This document shows, piece by piece, positions 43,708-51,981 of a stretch of DNA of 64,000 bases. Source of the stretch: Winogradskyella sp046545555 (GTDB lineage Bacteria > Bacteroidota > Bacteroidia > Flavobacteriales > Flavobacteriaceae); the NCBI RefSeq assembly GCF_046545555.1, contig NZ_JBHZTH010000002.1, positions 280,358 to 344,357 of the forward strand, written 5' to 3'. Both the position numbers and the translations under genes were made by a program. Numbering within the stretch: the first letter of the stretch is position 1; every line of letters starts with the position of its first letter. The notes under the pieces were generated by a model. It saw only the letters and a list, made by a program, of their open reading frames with translations, made no database searches and was not told the origin of the DNA.

Positions 43708-44796
43708 TTATTGTTTTTTAAAACTCACACTACCGTGTTGTGAACTAATTTTCACCATGTTTCCAGAATCTTTAGTCCCATAATAACCATCATACTTTTT
43801 GCTTGTATGATCTACTTCCTTGTTAACAAAATTAAAACCGTCAGAGTCTCTTAACGATCCATGAGCGAAGTCTAAATCGAAATTAAAATTAAAATTAGCA
43901 TCATAGCCTATAGTCATACTTGTAAATCTTGTATCAATATTTATGTTATTAGCTTTAGGAGCGATCTTATCTATTTTTAAAGAACCATGACTACCCTTAA
44001 TCGCAAGATTTTTAAATACATTACCAATTCTAGAAGTAAGGTGATTCCCTTGTCCTTCTAAGTTATTAATATTATCTACAACCAAAGACCCAAAATTACA
44101 ATCATACTCGATGTTTTCTGCAAATTCGATTTGGGACCTTGTATGATTGGCCTTTATATCTATTGCTTCAGTTTTTGCAATTGTAAAACCACTATGATTT
44201 GCTGAAATTCGTCCTGCCTTAATATATTCAAAGTAGCTATCCTTGGTATGATTAAAGCTAATTACATTGTTATTAGACATTAACTCTTTGGTTGTTATTT
44301 TACCATGATTGCAACTAATTTTACTAGAGCCTTTTAATTTATCTAATGTAATAGATCCAAATTCATTGTTTAAGTCTACGTTATTAGTCATTGGTACTTT
44401 TATAACATAATCAATCTCCATTTGTAAGTTCATCTTTTTTCCCCAACTCCACCAATTCTTTTTGTTTTTTTCAATTTTGGTAACTGCAGAAACTAAGTCA
44501 TTAGAAGCTGAAAAGTCAACATCTATTCTATTAAGACGGTCTTGCACTTTTTCTTCATCATTTCCAGTAATTTTAATAGTAATATCAAACTCAATACGGT
44601 TTTGATCCCAAGTAATGATATTTAAATTTCCAAAACTATTTTTCACTTTTAAAGTGGCATTTGAGGATACATTAAATGATTTTTTAATGTTTCGTTCTTT
44701 ACTAGTCTTAGCTGCTACTAGGTCTGTATTAGCAAATGTTATAAACGGAATAACAAATAGTAATAATGCTAACTTATATTGTATTTTTTGTATCAT
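43708..44796 (-). CDS. DUF4097-like beta-helix envelope protein
   Basis: A 362-residue exported protein with signal peptide (KLALLLFVIPFITFANT). After a strand SSNATLKVKNSFGNLNIITWDQ, many short beta repeats follow (NEFGSITLDKLKGSSKISCN, HGKITTKELMSNNN), as in the DUF4097 beta-helix group. It overlaps the anti-sigma-like gene by 23 bases, so it is translated with it. Its likely topology is outside the cytoplasmic membrane. Together with the GIN protein it may form the extracellular partner of the sigma system; this is inference. Confidence 0.7.
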   Translation of the reverse strand: MIQKIQYKLALLLFVIPFITFANTDLVAAKTSKERNIKKSFNVSSNATLKVKNSFGNLNIITWDQNRIEFDITIKITGNDEEKVQDRLNRIDVDFSASNDLVSAVTKIEKNKKNWWSWGKKMNLQMEIDYVIKVPMTNNVDLNNEFGSITLDKLKGSSKISCNHGKITTKELMSNNNVISFNHTKDSYFEYIKAGRISANHSGFTIAKTEAIDIKANHTRSQIEFAENIEYDCNFGSLVVDNINNLEGQGNHLTSRIGNVFKNLAIKGSHGSLKIDKIAPKANNINIDTRFTSMTIGYDANFNFNFDLDFAHGSLRDSDGFNFVNKEVDHTSKKYDGYYGTKDSGNMVKISSQHGSVSFKKQ

Positions 44797-45337
44797 CGGT
44801 TATTGTTTTTAAATTTTTAATAGTCTTAATTTCTTCTAAGACAATGTTCAAAATGTCTATTCGGTTTTGAAAGTTGGTAATCATGGCATAAATAATGCGC
44901 TGATCGCTACCACTTTCGGTTAATTCTAGTTTCAATTTTTTGTATTCTTTTTCGAGACTTTTAATCTGTTCTAAAGCATCATTAATAACACTTTCAGTAA
45001 ATGGTGAACGTTCTTTATTTAGTTTCTTTAATTCATTCTCAATAGTAGCAGTAAAGAAATCTTGAGTTTCAGAAAGCTCAGGTGAGACACTTGCTAAATC
45101 TCTAACTTCAGTATCATTATTTAGTGTTGTAAATACACTTAAGCAAATAACTATTGAAGCAGCAATAGCCAAAAAAGGTTTCCAATTAATAGTGCTAGAT
45201 TTTTTTGATGCGACCAAAGTCAGATCATTAGCTTTTAATTTGTCTAAAAACCTATTCTCATGGCCCTCATTAGGTTTAGTTATATCAAACTCATCCTTTA
45301 GGTCATCAAATAAATCCTTTATAGTATCTTTTTGCAT
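44774..45337 (-). CDS. Anti-sigma-like membrane protein
   Basis: A 187-residue protein with an acidic cytoplasmic N-terminus (about 1-48, starting MQKDTIKDLFDDLKDEFDIT), one membrane span (WKPFLAIAASIVICLSVFTTL, about 52-72) and a periplasmic coiled-coil part (SLEKEYKKLKLELTESG). It lacks the zinc-binding HxxxCxxC motif. Position directly after the ECF sigma gene (11 bases) and the single-span layout fit an anti-sigma factor; this is inference from context, and no family name is certain. Confidence 0.7.
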   Translation of the reverse strand: MQKDTIKDLFDDLKDEFDITKPNEGHENRFLDKLKANDLTLVASKKSSTINWKPFLAIAASIVICLSVFTTLNNDTEVRDLASVSPELSETQDFFTATIENELKKLNKERSPFTESVINDALEQIKSLEKEYKKLKLELTESGSDQRIIYAMITNFQNRIDILNIVLEEIKTIKNLKTITDDTKNTI

Positions 45338-45348
45338 ATTTCTAAAAT

Positions 45349-45900
45349 TTATGCCGTTTGTATTAACTTTTTACGCAAACTTTCCTTGGCCCTAGAAATC
45401 ATAGTTCTACAATTTGCATATGATATATTCATGATATCACAGATTTCTTCATAATCATAACCTTCAATAAGGTGCAATGTTAGACCCAAACTGTAGTTTG
45501 GTTTTAAATTTTTCATTACGCTCATTATTTGTTTTACTTTATGATTATTTTGGTTGTCTTCTATTATGCCACTATCATCTTCAACTTTATATAGTATAGA
45601 TTCTAAAGGCACTTCATTTTGTTTTATGTTTTTGTTGTAGTAGCCAATACTATTATTTACTACAATTCGTTTTAACCATGCACCAAACACATTGGTGTCT
45701 TCTAGAGTATTTAACTTTGTAAAAGCTGTTAAAAATGACTCTTGCATAATGTCCTCAGCTTTAAAAGAATCTTTTACAATTCTAATTGCTGTGTTGTACA
45801 TTGCTTTGTTATATCTGTTATAAACTTCCAACTGCGCGCGTTGGTTGTTAGATTTACATTGCAATAGTAACTGCTCGATATTTTGATTGGTTGATGTCAA
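45349..45900 (-). CDS. RNA polymerase ECF-type sigma factor
   Basis: A 183-residue sigma-70 family protein. Region 2 contains YNKAMYNTAIRIVKDSFKAEDIMQESFLTAF and the adjacent WLKRIVVNNS. Region 4 has LTLHLIEGYDYEEICDIMNISYANCRTMISRAKESLRKKL. The start is TTG at 45900, as no ATG lies early enough to keep region 2. It heads an operon with a membrane protein, a DUF4097-like protein and a GIN-domain protein, all on the minus strand. The upstream gap to lon (229 bases) holds both promoters; I see no perfect match. Confidence 0.9.
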   Translation of the reverse strand: MTSTNQNIEQLLLQCKSNNQRAQLEVYNRYNKAMYNTAIRIVKDSFKAEDIMQESFLTAFTKLNTLEDTNVFGAWLKRIVVNNSIGYYNKNIKQNEVPLESILYKVEDDSGIIEDNQNNHKVKQIMSVMKNLKPNYSLGLTLHLIEGYDYEEICDIMNISYANCRTMISRAKESLRKKLIQTA

Positions 45901-46129
45901 AAAAACAATTGCTTTTATATATAGATGTTAACTTTATCCAAGTGTTACAGTTTGATTAAAAAAACTTTTGAATTTTATAAAGATAATGGCATAACAATTG
46001 AAAATATAATTGTGTGAATAACTTTAAATAGATACTAACTATTTGATAATCAGTTTAAAGTTAATTATTAATACATTTAAAAAAATGTTATTCTGTTTTA
46101 AGTAAATGACAGAATGGCTTATATATACT

Positions 46130-48583
46130 ATGAGTAAACAAAAATTTTTAGGACTTGACAGTTTGTCATTTCAGGATTTTGACGAGAATTCAGAATTAAT
46201 TCCTTTAATGACGCCAGAAGATGAAGAATTAATTAATAATGAGTCTTTACCTGAATCCTTACCTATATTATCTTTAAGAAATACGGTATTGTTTCCTGGT
46301 GTAGTTATTCCAATTACAGCTGGTCGTGATGCCTCAATAAAGTTAATTAATGATGCTAACAAAGGTGGCAAGGTTATAGGTGTGGTATCTCAAAAGGACG
46401 AAGGTGTAGAGAACCCCAAAGCAAAAGATATATACAAGATAGGTACTGTTGCACGTATTCTAAAGGTGTTAAAAATGCCAGATGGTAATACTACTGTGGT
46501 TATTCAGGGTAAAAAGCGTTTTCAAATAAATGAGGTTATTTCTGAAACTCCATATCTAACAGCTACTATCTCTGATATCGCTGAAGCTAAACCAGCCAAA
46601 GACAATGAAGAGTTTAAAGCAATTATAGAGTCTATAAAGGACTTATCACTGGAGATTATAAAGGAAAGTCCAAATATTCCGTCCGAAGCATCATTTGCTA
46701 TAAAGAATATAGAAAGTAGCTCGTTCTTAATCAATTTTGTGTCTTCTAACATGAATCTTAAAGTTGAAGAAAAGCAAGAACTTTTAAAGATTAATGATCT
46801 TAAAGAGCGTGCACTAGCAACTTTGAAGTTTATGAATATGGAATATCAAAAGTTAGAGCTTAAAAATGATATTCAGAATAAGGTTCAAAGTGATATGAAT
46901 CAACAGCAGCGAGAGTATTTCTTGCACCAGCAAATGAAAACCATTCAAGAAGAATTAGGTGGTGGAGTATCCTCTGGTGAGGAAATCGAAGAAATGAAAG
47001 CACGTGCTAAAGAAAAAAAATGGGACGAAAAAGTAAAGGCACATTTCGATAAAGAGTTGTCTAAGATGCAACGTATGAATCCTCAAGTGGCTGAATATTC
47101 GATACAGCGTAACTACTTAGACTTGTATTTAGATTTACCTTGGAATGAATTTAGTAAAGATAAATTCGATCTTAAACGCGCTATGAAAATCTTAGATCGC
47201 GATCATTTTGGTCTAGACGATGTTAAGAAACGTATTATAGAATATTTAGCTGTCTTAAAACTTCGTAATGATATGAAGTCGCCAATTCTATGTTTATACG
47301 GTCCTCCAGGAGTTGGTAAAACATCTCTAGGAAAATCTGTAGCAGAAGCTTTAGGTAGAGAATATGTAAGGATTTCCCTAGGTGGTTTACGAGACGAATC
47401 CGAAATAAGAGGACATCGTAAAACGTATATTGGTGCTATGCCAGGTCGAATTATTCAGAGTTTAAAGAAGGCACAAACCTCTAATCCTGTATTTGTATTA
47501 GATGAAATAGATAAGCTCTCAACAGGGAGTCAAGGTGATCCTTCTTCTGCGATGCTAGAGGTTTTAGATCCAGAACAAAACAGTGAATTTTACGATAATT
47601 TCCTAGAAATGGGATATGATTTATCTAAAGTTATGTTTGTTGCTACTGCTAATAGTTTAAATACGATTCAACCTGCTTTGAGAGATCGTATGGAGATTAT
47701 AAATGTTACAGGTTACACTATTGAAGAAAAAGTAGAGATTGCCAAACGTCATTTGTTACCAAAACAGTTAAAAGAACATGGTTTAGATAATTCTCATTTG
47801 AGAATAGCCAAACCACAGTTAGAAAAAATAGTTGAAGGTTATACTCGTGAATCTGGTGTGAGAGGACTGGAAAAGCAAATTGCTAAAATGGTACGTTATG
47901 CAGCCAAAAATATTGCAATGGAAGAGGATTATAATATCAAAATATCTAATGACGATGTAATTGAGATTTTAGGCAGTCCAAGATTAGAACGCGATAAGTA
48001 TGAAAATAATAATGTTGCTGGTGTTGTTACAGGATTAGCATGGACGAGAGTAGGAGGTGATATTCTATTTATAGAATCTATCTTGTCTAAAGGAAAAGGA
48101 AACCTTACCATTACAGGAAACTTGGGAAAAGTTATGAAAGAATCTGCAACCATTGCCATGGAATACATTAAGGCAAATGCAGATACATTTGATATTAATC
48201 CTGAAGTTTTCGATAAATACAATGTACACATTCATGTACCAGAAGGTGCCACACCAAAAGATGGACCAAGTGCAGGTGTAACTATGTTAACTTCTTTAGT
48301 ATCTTTGTTCACACAGCGCAAAGTGAAAAAGAGTTTAGCTATGACAGGTGAGATTACCTTAAGAGGTAAAGTTTTACCAGTTGGAGGTATAAAAGAAAAA
48401 ATCTTAGCAGCAAAGCGTGCAAGAATAAAAGAAATCTTATTGTGTGAAGATAATAAGCGCGATATTGATGAAATAAAACCCCAATACTTAAAAGGACTTA
48501 CTTTTCATTATGTTACAGACATGAGCGATGTATTAAAACTCGCATTAACAAATCAAAAAGTAAAAAATGCAAAAAAACTTTAA
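46130..48583 (+). CDS. lon: Lon protease (endopeptidase La)
   Basis: A protein of about 817 residues from the ATG at 46130, which matches the family start MSKQKFLGLDSLSFQDFDEN; the ORF from 46106 adds eight residues without support. The N-domain has SLPILSLRNTVLFPGVVIPI. The AAA module has Walker A GPPGVGKTSLGKS and Walker B VFVLDEIDKLS. The protease active-site Ser lies in PKDGPSAGVTM and its Lys partner in GGIKEKILAAKRA. It degrades misfolded and regulatory proteins. The stop overlaps the LysM gene by 17 bases, so the two are likely cotranscribed. Confidence 0.96.
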   Translation: MSKQKFLGLDSLSFQDFDENSELIPLMTPEDEELINNESLPESLPILSLRNTVLFPGVVIPITAGRDASIKLINDANKGGKVIGVVSQKDEGVENPKAKDIYKIGTVARILKVLKMPDGNTTVVIQGKKRFQINEVISETPYLTATISDIAEAKPAKDNEEFKAIIESIKDLSLEIIKESPNIPSEASFAIKNIESSSFLINFVSSNMNLKVEEKQELLKINDLKERALATLKFMNMEYQKLELKNDIQNKVQSDMNQQQREYFLHQQMKTIQEELGGGVSSGEEIEEMKARAKEKKWDEKVKAHFDKELSKMQRMNPQVAEYSIQRNYLDLYLDLPWNEFSKDKFDLKRAMKILDRDHFGLDDVKKRIIEYLAVLKLRNDMKSPILCLYGPPGVGKTSLGKSVAEALGREYVRISLGGLRDESEIRGHRKTYIGAMPGRIIQSLKKAQTSNPVFVLDEIDKLSTGSQGDPSSAMLEVLDPEQNSEFYDNFLEMGYDLSKVMFVATANSLNTIQPALRDRMEIINVTGYTIEEKVEIAKRHLLPKQLKEHGLDNSHLRIAKPQLEKIVEGYTRESGVRGLEKQIAKMVRYAAKNIAMEEDYNIKISNDDVIEILGSPRLERDKYENNNVAGVVTGLAWTRVGGDILFIESILSKGKGNLTITGNLGKVMKESATIAMEYIKANADTFDINPEVFDKYNVHIHVPEGATPKDGPSAGVTMLTSLVSLFTQRKVKKSLAMTGEITLRGKVLPVGGIKEKILAAKRARIKEILLCEDNKRDIDEIKPQYLKGLTFHYVTDMSDVLKLALTNQKVKNAKKL

Positions 48584-49379
48584 ATTAATTTTATCCATTA
48601 TAATAGTACTGTTGGCAGGAGCCCTCGCTTTTGGTCAGGAAGAAAGTAAAAAAATAGAGTATAAAGAAGTTACCTTAGATGGTAAACCTGCTAAGCTTAA
48701 CGTGTTAACTGGTGAGATTACGTTTGTAAATCCAAATGATAAAACGAAACCTGTTAAGTTTGATGATTATGTAAAAAATTCAAACAAGCAAGCTAAAGAT
48801 GTTATTGCTTCAAATTCAGTTTCGAGTTCACAACCTATCATTCATACTGTAAAAGAAGGTGAAAATTTATTAAAAATTTCCCAGCGTTATGGCGCATCTT
48901 TAACAGATTTAAAGCGTATTAATAATTTGGAAACGACTTTAGTTAAAATAGGACAAAAATTACGTGTTAGTCATTTTGATCCTATAGAAAACAATACAGA
49001 GGCAGTGTCTAAACCTATTTACGTAAAGAATGTTTCAGAGGAGGGATTTCACATCGTAAAAAAAGGAGAAACACTTTATAGGTTAGCAAATAATTATGGA
49101 ATAACGGTTAGTGAATTAAAACAATATAATGGTTTAAACTCTAATCTTATTAAAGTCGGTCAGAAGCTTTTACTTCCAAATAGTAATATTGAAACTGAAA
49201 ACACTGATGATACTGTTACATCTTGGCGCGTAGTTAAAGGAGATACCTTATTTAGTATTTCATTGTATACAGGGACAACTGTTTCTGAGTTAAAGAGAAT
49301 TAATGGATTAAACAATAATATTATTAAAGTTGGGCAACAAATAGACTTTATCTCGAAAAGTGCAACAGCGAAAAAATAA
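48567..49379 (+). CDS. Exported protein with three LysM domains
   Basis: A 270-residue protein with signal peptide (NFKLILSIIIVLLAGALAFG) and three LysM repeats: IHTVKEGENLLKISQRYGAS (about residue 91), HIVKKGETLYRLANNYGIT (about 162) and WRVVKGDTLFSISLYTGTT (about 223), each ending in IKVGQ- or VKIGQ-type sequences. LysM binds peptidoglycan, so this is a wall-bound periplasmic protein. The first 90 residues have no motif I know. It overlaps lon by 17 bases. An 11-bp inverted repeat follows about 25 bases after its stop. Confidence 0.85.
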   Translation: MQKNFKLILSIIIVLLAGALAFGQEESKKIEYKEVTLDGKPAKLNVLTGEITFVNPNDKTKPVKFDDYVKNSNKQAKDVIASNSVSSSQPIIHTVKEGENLLKISQRYGASLTDLKRINNLETTLVKIGQKLRVSHFDPIENNTEAVSKPIYVKNVSEEGFHIVKKGETLYRLANNYGITVSELKQYNGLNSNLIKVGQKLLLPNSNIETENTDDTVTSWRVVKGDTLFSISLYTGTTVSELKRINGLNNNIIKVGQQIDFISKSATAKK

Positions 49380-49402
49380 AATATACTTATGCTCGTTTTA
49401 AG

Positions 49403-49438
49403 ATTGAACTCTTTTAAAAGAAAGTATAAGAGTTCAAT
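49403..49438. repeat. 11-bp perfect inverted repeat after the LysM gene
   Basis: ATTGAACTCTT (49403-49413) pairs with AAGAGTTCAAT (49428-49438) with a 14-base loop. No T-run follows, so it may be a weak terminator, an mRNA stabiliser or an operator for porQ, which starts 51 bases downstream. Confidence 0.5.
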
Positions 49439-49488
49439 GATTCTGTTATGTGATTTCAAGAAAAAAAATACATAATATTGCACATTCT

Positions 49489-50520
49489 ATGATTAAGAGG
49501 CTTACCAGCACATTTTGCTTATTGTTGGCACTACCATTGTTTGCGCAACTGGGTGGTGAGTCTACGTATCAATTTCTTAATTTGGTATCTTCACCAAGGC
49601 AAGCTGCACTTGGTGGAAAAATCATCACTAATTTTGATCATGATGTTACAGAGGCGCTATATAATCCAGCTTCTATTAACTGGCAAATGCATAATCAATT
49701 AGCTGTAAATGTTTCTAGTTACCTTGGTGGTATTTCTTATGGTACAGCAGCATATGCATACACTTGGGATAGGCACTTACAGACATTTCATTTTGGTGTT
49801 ACTTATATTAATTATGGAACATTTGATGGTTATGATTTAAATGGAGTTTCAACAGGAACATTTACTGGTAATGAAGCAGCGATTTCGGCAGGTTATAATT
49901 ATAATATTCCATTTACAGACTTTTATGTTGGTGCCAATATAAAGATTATAACGTCACTATTAGAGCAATATAACTCTGTTGGTGGCGCAATAGATATAGG
50001 AGCAATGTATATTAATGAAGATTTAGATTTTCATGCTGCGTTAACGATTAGGAATCTCGGAACACAATTTTCTACATATGCAGGACAAAACGAACCGTTG
50101 CCTTTTGAGGTTAATTTTGGAATGTCCCAAACTTTAGAAAATGTACCTATTCGATGGCATTTAACTCTAGAAAATCTTCAGCAATGGCCAATTGGTGTAT
50201 CTAATCCTGCTAGAGCAATCTCAGATTTAGATGGTAATCAAACACAAGAAAAAGTTGGGTTTTTAAATAATACTTTACGACATTTAATTTTAGGTGCAGA
50301 ATTATGGCCAGAAAGAGGTTTTAATTTAAGATTAGGTTATAACTTTAGGCGTGCAGAAGAGTTAAGAATTGTAGATCAAAGAACTTTTTCGGGACTTTCT
50401 GTTGGAGTAGCAGTGAAATTAAATAAAATACGATTTAGTTATACTCATGCAAGATATACTAGTGCTTCTAATACAAGTTTTTTTGGAATTCAGATAGACT
50501 TGGATAATAGAAGGCGATAA
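49489..50520 (+). CDS. porQ: Type IX secretion system protein PorQ
   Basis: A protein of about 343 residues from the ATG at 49489, giving the signal peptide MIKRLTSTFCLLLALPLFAQ; the ORF start at 49450 would add 13 residues before it. GGESTYQFLNLVSSPRQAALGGK is the PorQ opening as I recall it. The rest is an outer-membrane barrel-like protein with YNFRRAEELR and final strands SYTHARYTSASNTSFFGIQI. It belongs to the type IX secretion system attachment machinery in Bacteroidota. Downstream lies cmk with an 81-base gap. Confidence 0.87.
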   Translation: MIKRLTSTFCLLLALPLFAQLGGESTYQFLNLVSSPRQAALGGKIITNFDHDVTEALYNPASINWQMHNQLAVNVSSYLGGISYGTAAYAYTWDRHLQTFHFGVTYINYGTFDGYDLNGVSTGTFTGNEAAISAGYNYNIPFTDFYVGANIKIITSLLEQYNSVGGAIDIGAMYINEDLDFHAALTIRNLGTQFSTYAGQNEPLPFEVNFGMSQTLENVPIRWHLTLENLQQWPIGVSNPARAISDLDGNQTQEKVGFLNNTLRHLILGAELWPERGFNLRLGYNFRRAEELRIVDQRTFSGLSVGVAVKLNKIRFSYTHARYTSASNTSFFGIQIDLDNRRR

Positions 50521-50601
50521 ATTAGTGTAAATTAAGTCTTATAGTTTTAATTAAATTTGATTAGAACAAAATAAATAGATTCCATTTTATGGGAAATAAA
50601 T

Positions 50602-51285
50602 ATGAATAAAATTACTATAGCCATAGATGGTTTTTCATCGACAGGAAAAAGTACAATAGCAAAGCAAATAGCTAAAGCCTTAAATTATATATATGTAGAT
50701 ACAGGCGCCATGTATAGAGCTGTAACACACTTTGCTTTGAAGAATAACCTTATTGGAGATGGTTTTTTTAATTCTACCGAACTTATTAATAAATTAAACG
50801 AAATTAAAATTTCATTTAAGTTTAATGAAGAACTTGGTTTCGCTGAGGTTTATCTTAATGAAGTAAATATTGAAGATTCGATAAGAACATTAGAGGTTTC
50901 TCGTTTTGTTAGCCCTGTTGCAGCAATTTCAGAAGTTCGATTAAAATTAGTGCAACAGCAGCAACTAATGGGTAAGGATAAAGGTATTGTAATGGATGGA
51001 AGAGATATTGGTACAGTAGTATTTCCTGAAGCTGAGTTAAAAATATTCATGACAGCTTCTGCTGAGACTAGGGCTAAGCGTCGTTATAAGGAATTATTAG
51101 AACGTGGCCATAATCTTAGTTATAATGATGTTTTAGATAATGTAACTACTAGAGATCATATAGATTCTACCAGAGAAGATTCTCCTTTGGTAAAAGCAGA
51201 GGATGCAATAGAAATCGATAATTCAGATTTGACTATTGAAGAACAAATTACTACTTTACTAGAATTAGCTCATAAATACATATAA
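50602..51285 (+). CDS. cmk: Cytidylate kinase
   Basis: A 227-residue (d)CMP kinase. The P-loop is DGFSSTGKSTIAKQIA (residues 8-23). YIYVDTGAMYRAVTHFALKNN follows, then MDGRDIGTVVFPEAELKIFMTASAETRAKRR (with the lid arginines) and ENSPL-type ending STREDSPLVKAEDA. It phosphorylates CMP and dCMP. The porQ-cmk order is one I associate with flavobacteria. It ends at a strong terminator. Confidence 0.95.
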   Translation: MNKITIAIDGFSSTGKSTIAKQIAKALNYIYVDTGAMYRAVTHFALKNNLIGDGFFNSTELINKLNEIKISFKFNEELGFAEVYLNEVNIEDSIRTLEVSRFVSPVAAISEVRLKLVQQQQLMGKDKGIVMDGRDIGTVVFPEAELKIFMTASAETRAKRRYKELLERGHNLSYNDVLDNVTTRDHIDSTREDSPLVKAEDAIEIDNSDLTIEEQITTLLELAHKYI

Positions 51286-51312
51286 AAAAAGCGACCATTT
51301 GGTCGCTTTTTT
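51284..51312. terminator. Terminator between cmk and the BON-LysM gene
   Basis: Stem GCGACC (51291-51296) with GGTCGC (51301-51306) around ATTT, A-run on one side and six T on the other. It can serve both converging genes. Confidence 0.92.
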
Positions 51313-51329
51313 ATTGAATGCTTTAATTT

Positions 51330-51707
51330 CTATAAATTAGGAATTACCAATTCTTGGTCTGGATGAATAACATCAGGATTCTTTAGAATGCTTGTGTTAG
51401 CAGCAAAGATCTCTTTGTACTTCATTGCATCTCCATAATAATGTTTTGCAATTTTCCCTAAAGTTTCTCCAGAAGAAACAGTATGTCTAGCATATACTGA
51501 CTCATCAGCAACGGTTATATTTGCCATAACATCAGCCGGATTATCTCCACCAGCCGCTTTAATAGCATCCCATAATAAGTTTTTTTCGTATTGTGTAGCT
51601 GCTGTACCTTTTATCTTAAGTACTCCATTTTCCTCACTAACATCTCCGTTCTGAATGTTTAATTTTTCTCCTAAGTCTAGCACGCCTTGGTATTTAGCTC
51701 TAACCAT
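51330..51707 (-). CDS. BON-LysM protein (YgaU/Kbp-like)
   Basis: A 125-residue protein without signal peptide. The N-terminal part (EENGVLKIKGTAATQYEKNLLW) is a BON-like domain; the last 50 residues are a LysM domain (ARHTVSSGETLGKIAKHYYG with IHPDQELVIPN). This arrangement is that of Kbp (YgaU), the potassium-binding protein, and of related LysM stress proteins. Potassium binding is inferred only from the domain order. Monocistronic; promoter not obvious. Confidence 0.8.
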   Translation of the reverse strand: MVRAKYQGVLDLGEKLNIQNGDVSEENGVLKIKGTAATQYEKNLLWDAIKAAGGDNPADVMANITVADESVYARHTVSSGETLGKIAKHYYGDAMKYKEIFAANTSILKNPDVIHPDQELVIPNL

Positions 51708-51832
51708 AATTGTAAGTTTTAATTTTAAATATTAATAGTATTGTAAATATACCAAATTTTAACATCTCTGTATCATTTTGATATTCTATTTATAAGACAC
51801 TAAAAAATTATTTAAGTCACATTGTTTATAGT

Positions 51833-51863
51833 TTGGTTTTAAGAAGAATAAATAGTATTTTTG
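51833..51863 (+). promoter_or_regulatory. rpsA promoter
   Basis: TTG at 51833-51835, 20 bases, TATTTTTG at 51856-51863: a clean Bacteroidota promoter. The start codon is at 51982, so the leader should be about 110 bases long. Confidence 0.75.
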
Positions 51864-51871
51864 CAGACCTT

Positions 51872-51948
51872 TTTGGCGAAATTAGAAAGTAAGAAAAGGA
51901 TAAACAACACATAATTAATAACTTCTGTAGGTTTTTCGCTAAACTTTC
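51872..51948 (+). promoter_or_regulatory. Foldable rpsA leader with competing helices
   Basis: TTTGGCGAA (51872-51880) pairs with TTCGCTAAA (51935-51943), nine pairs with one G-U, extendable by one A-U pair. GAAAGT (51885-51890) can pair with ACTTTC (51943-51948), which cannot form at the same time in a nested fold. Such alternative helices in front of a ribosomal-protein gene suggest feedback by S1, but this is not proven. Confidence 0.45.
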
Positions 51949-51981
51949 AAAACAGACAGGATACAAATTTTTATTCAGCAC

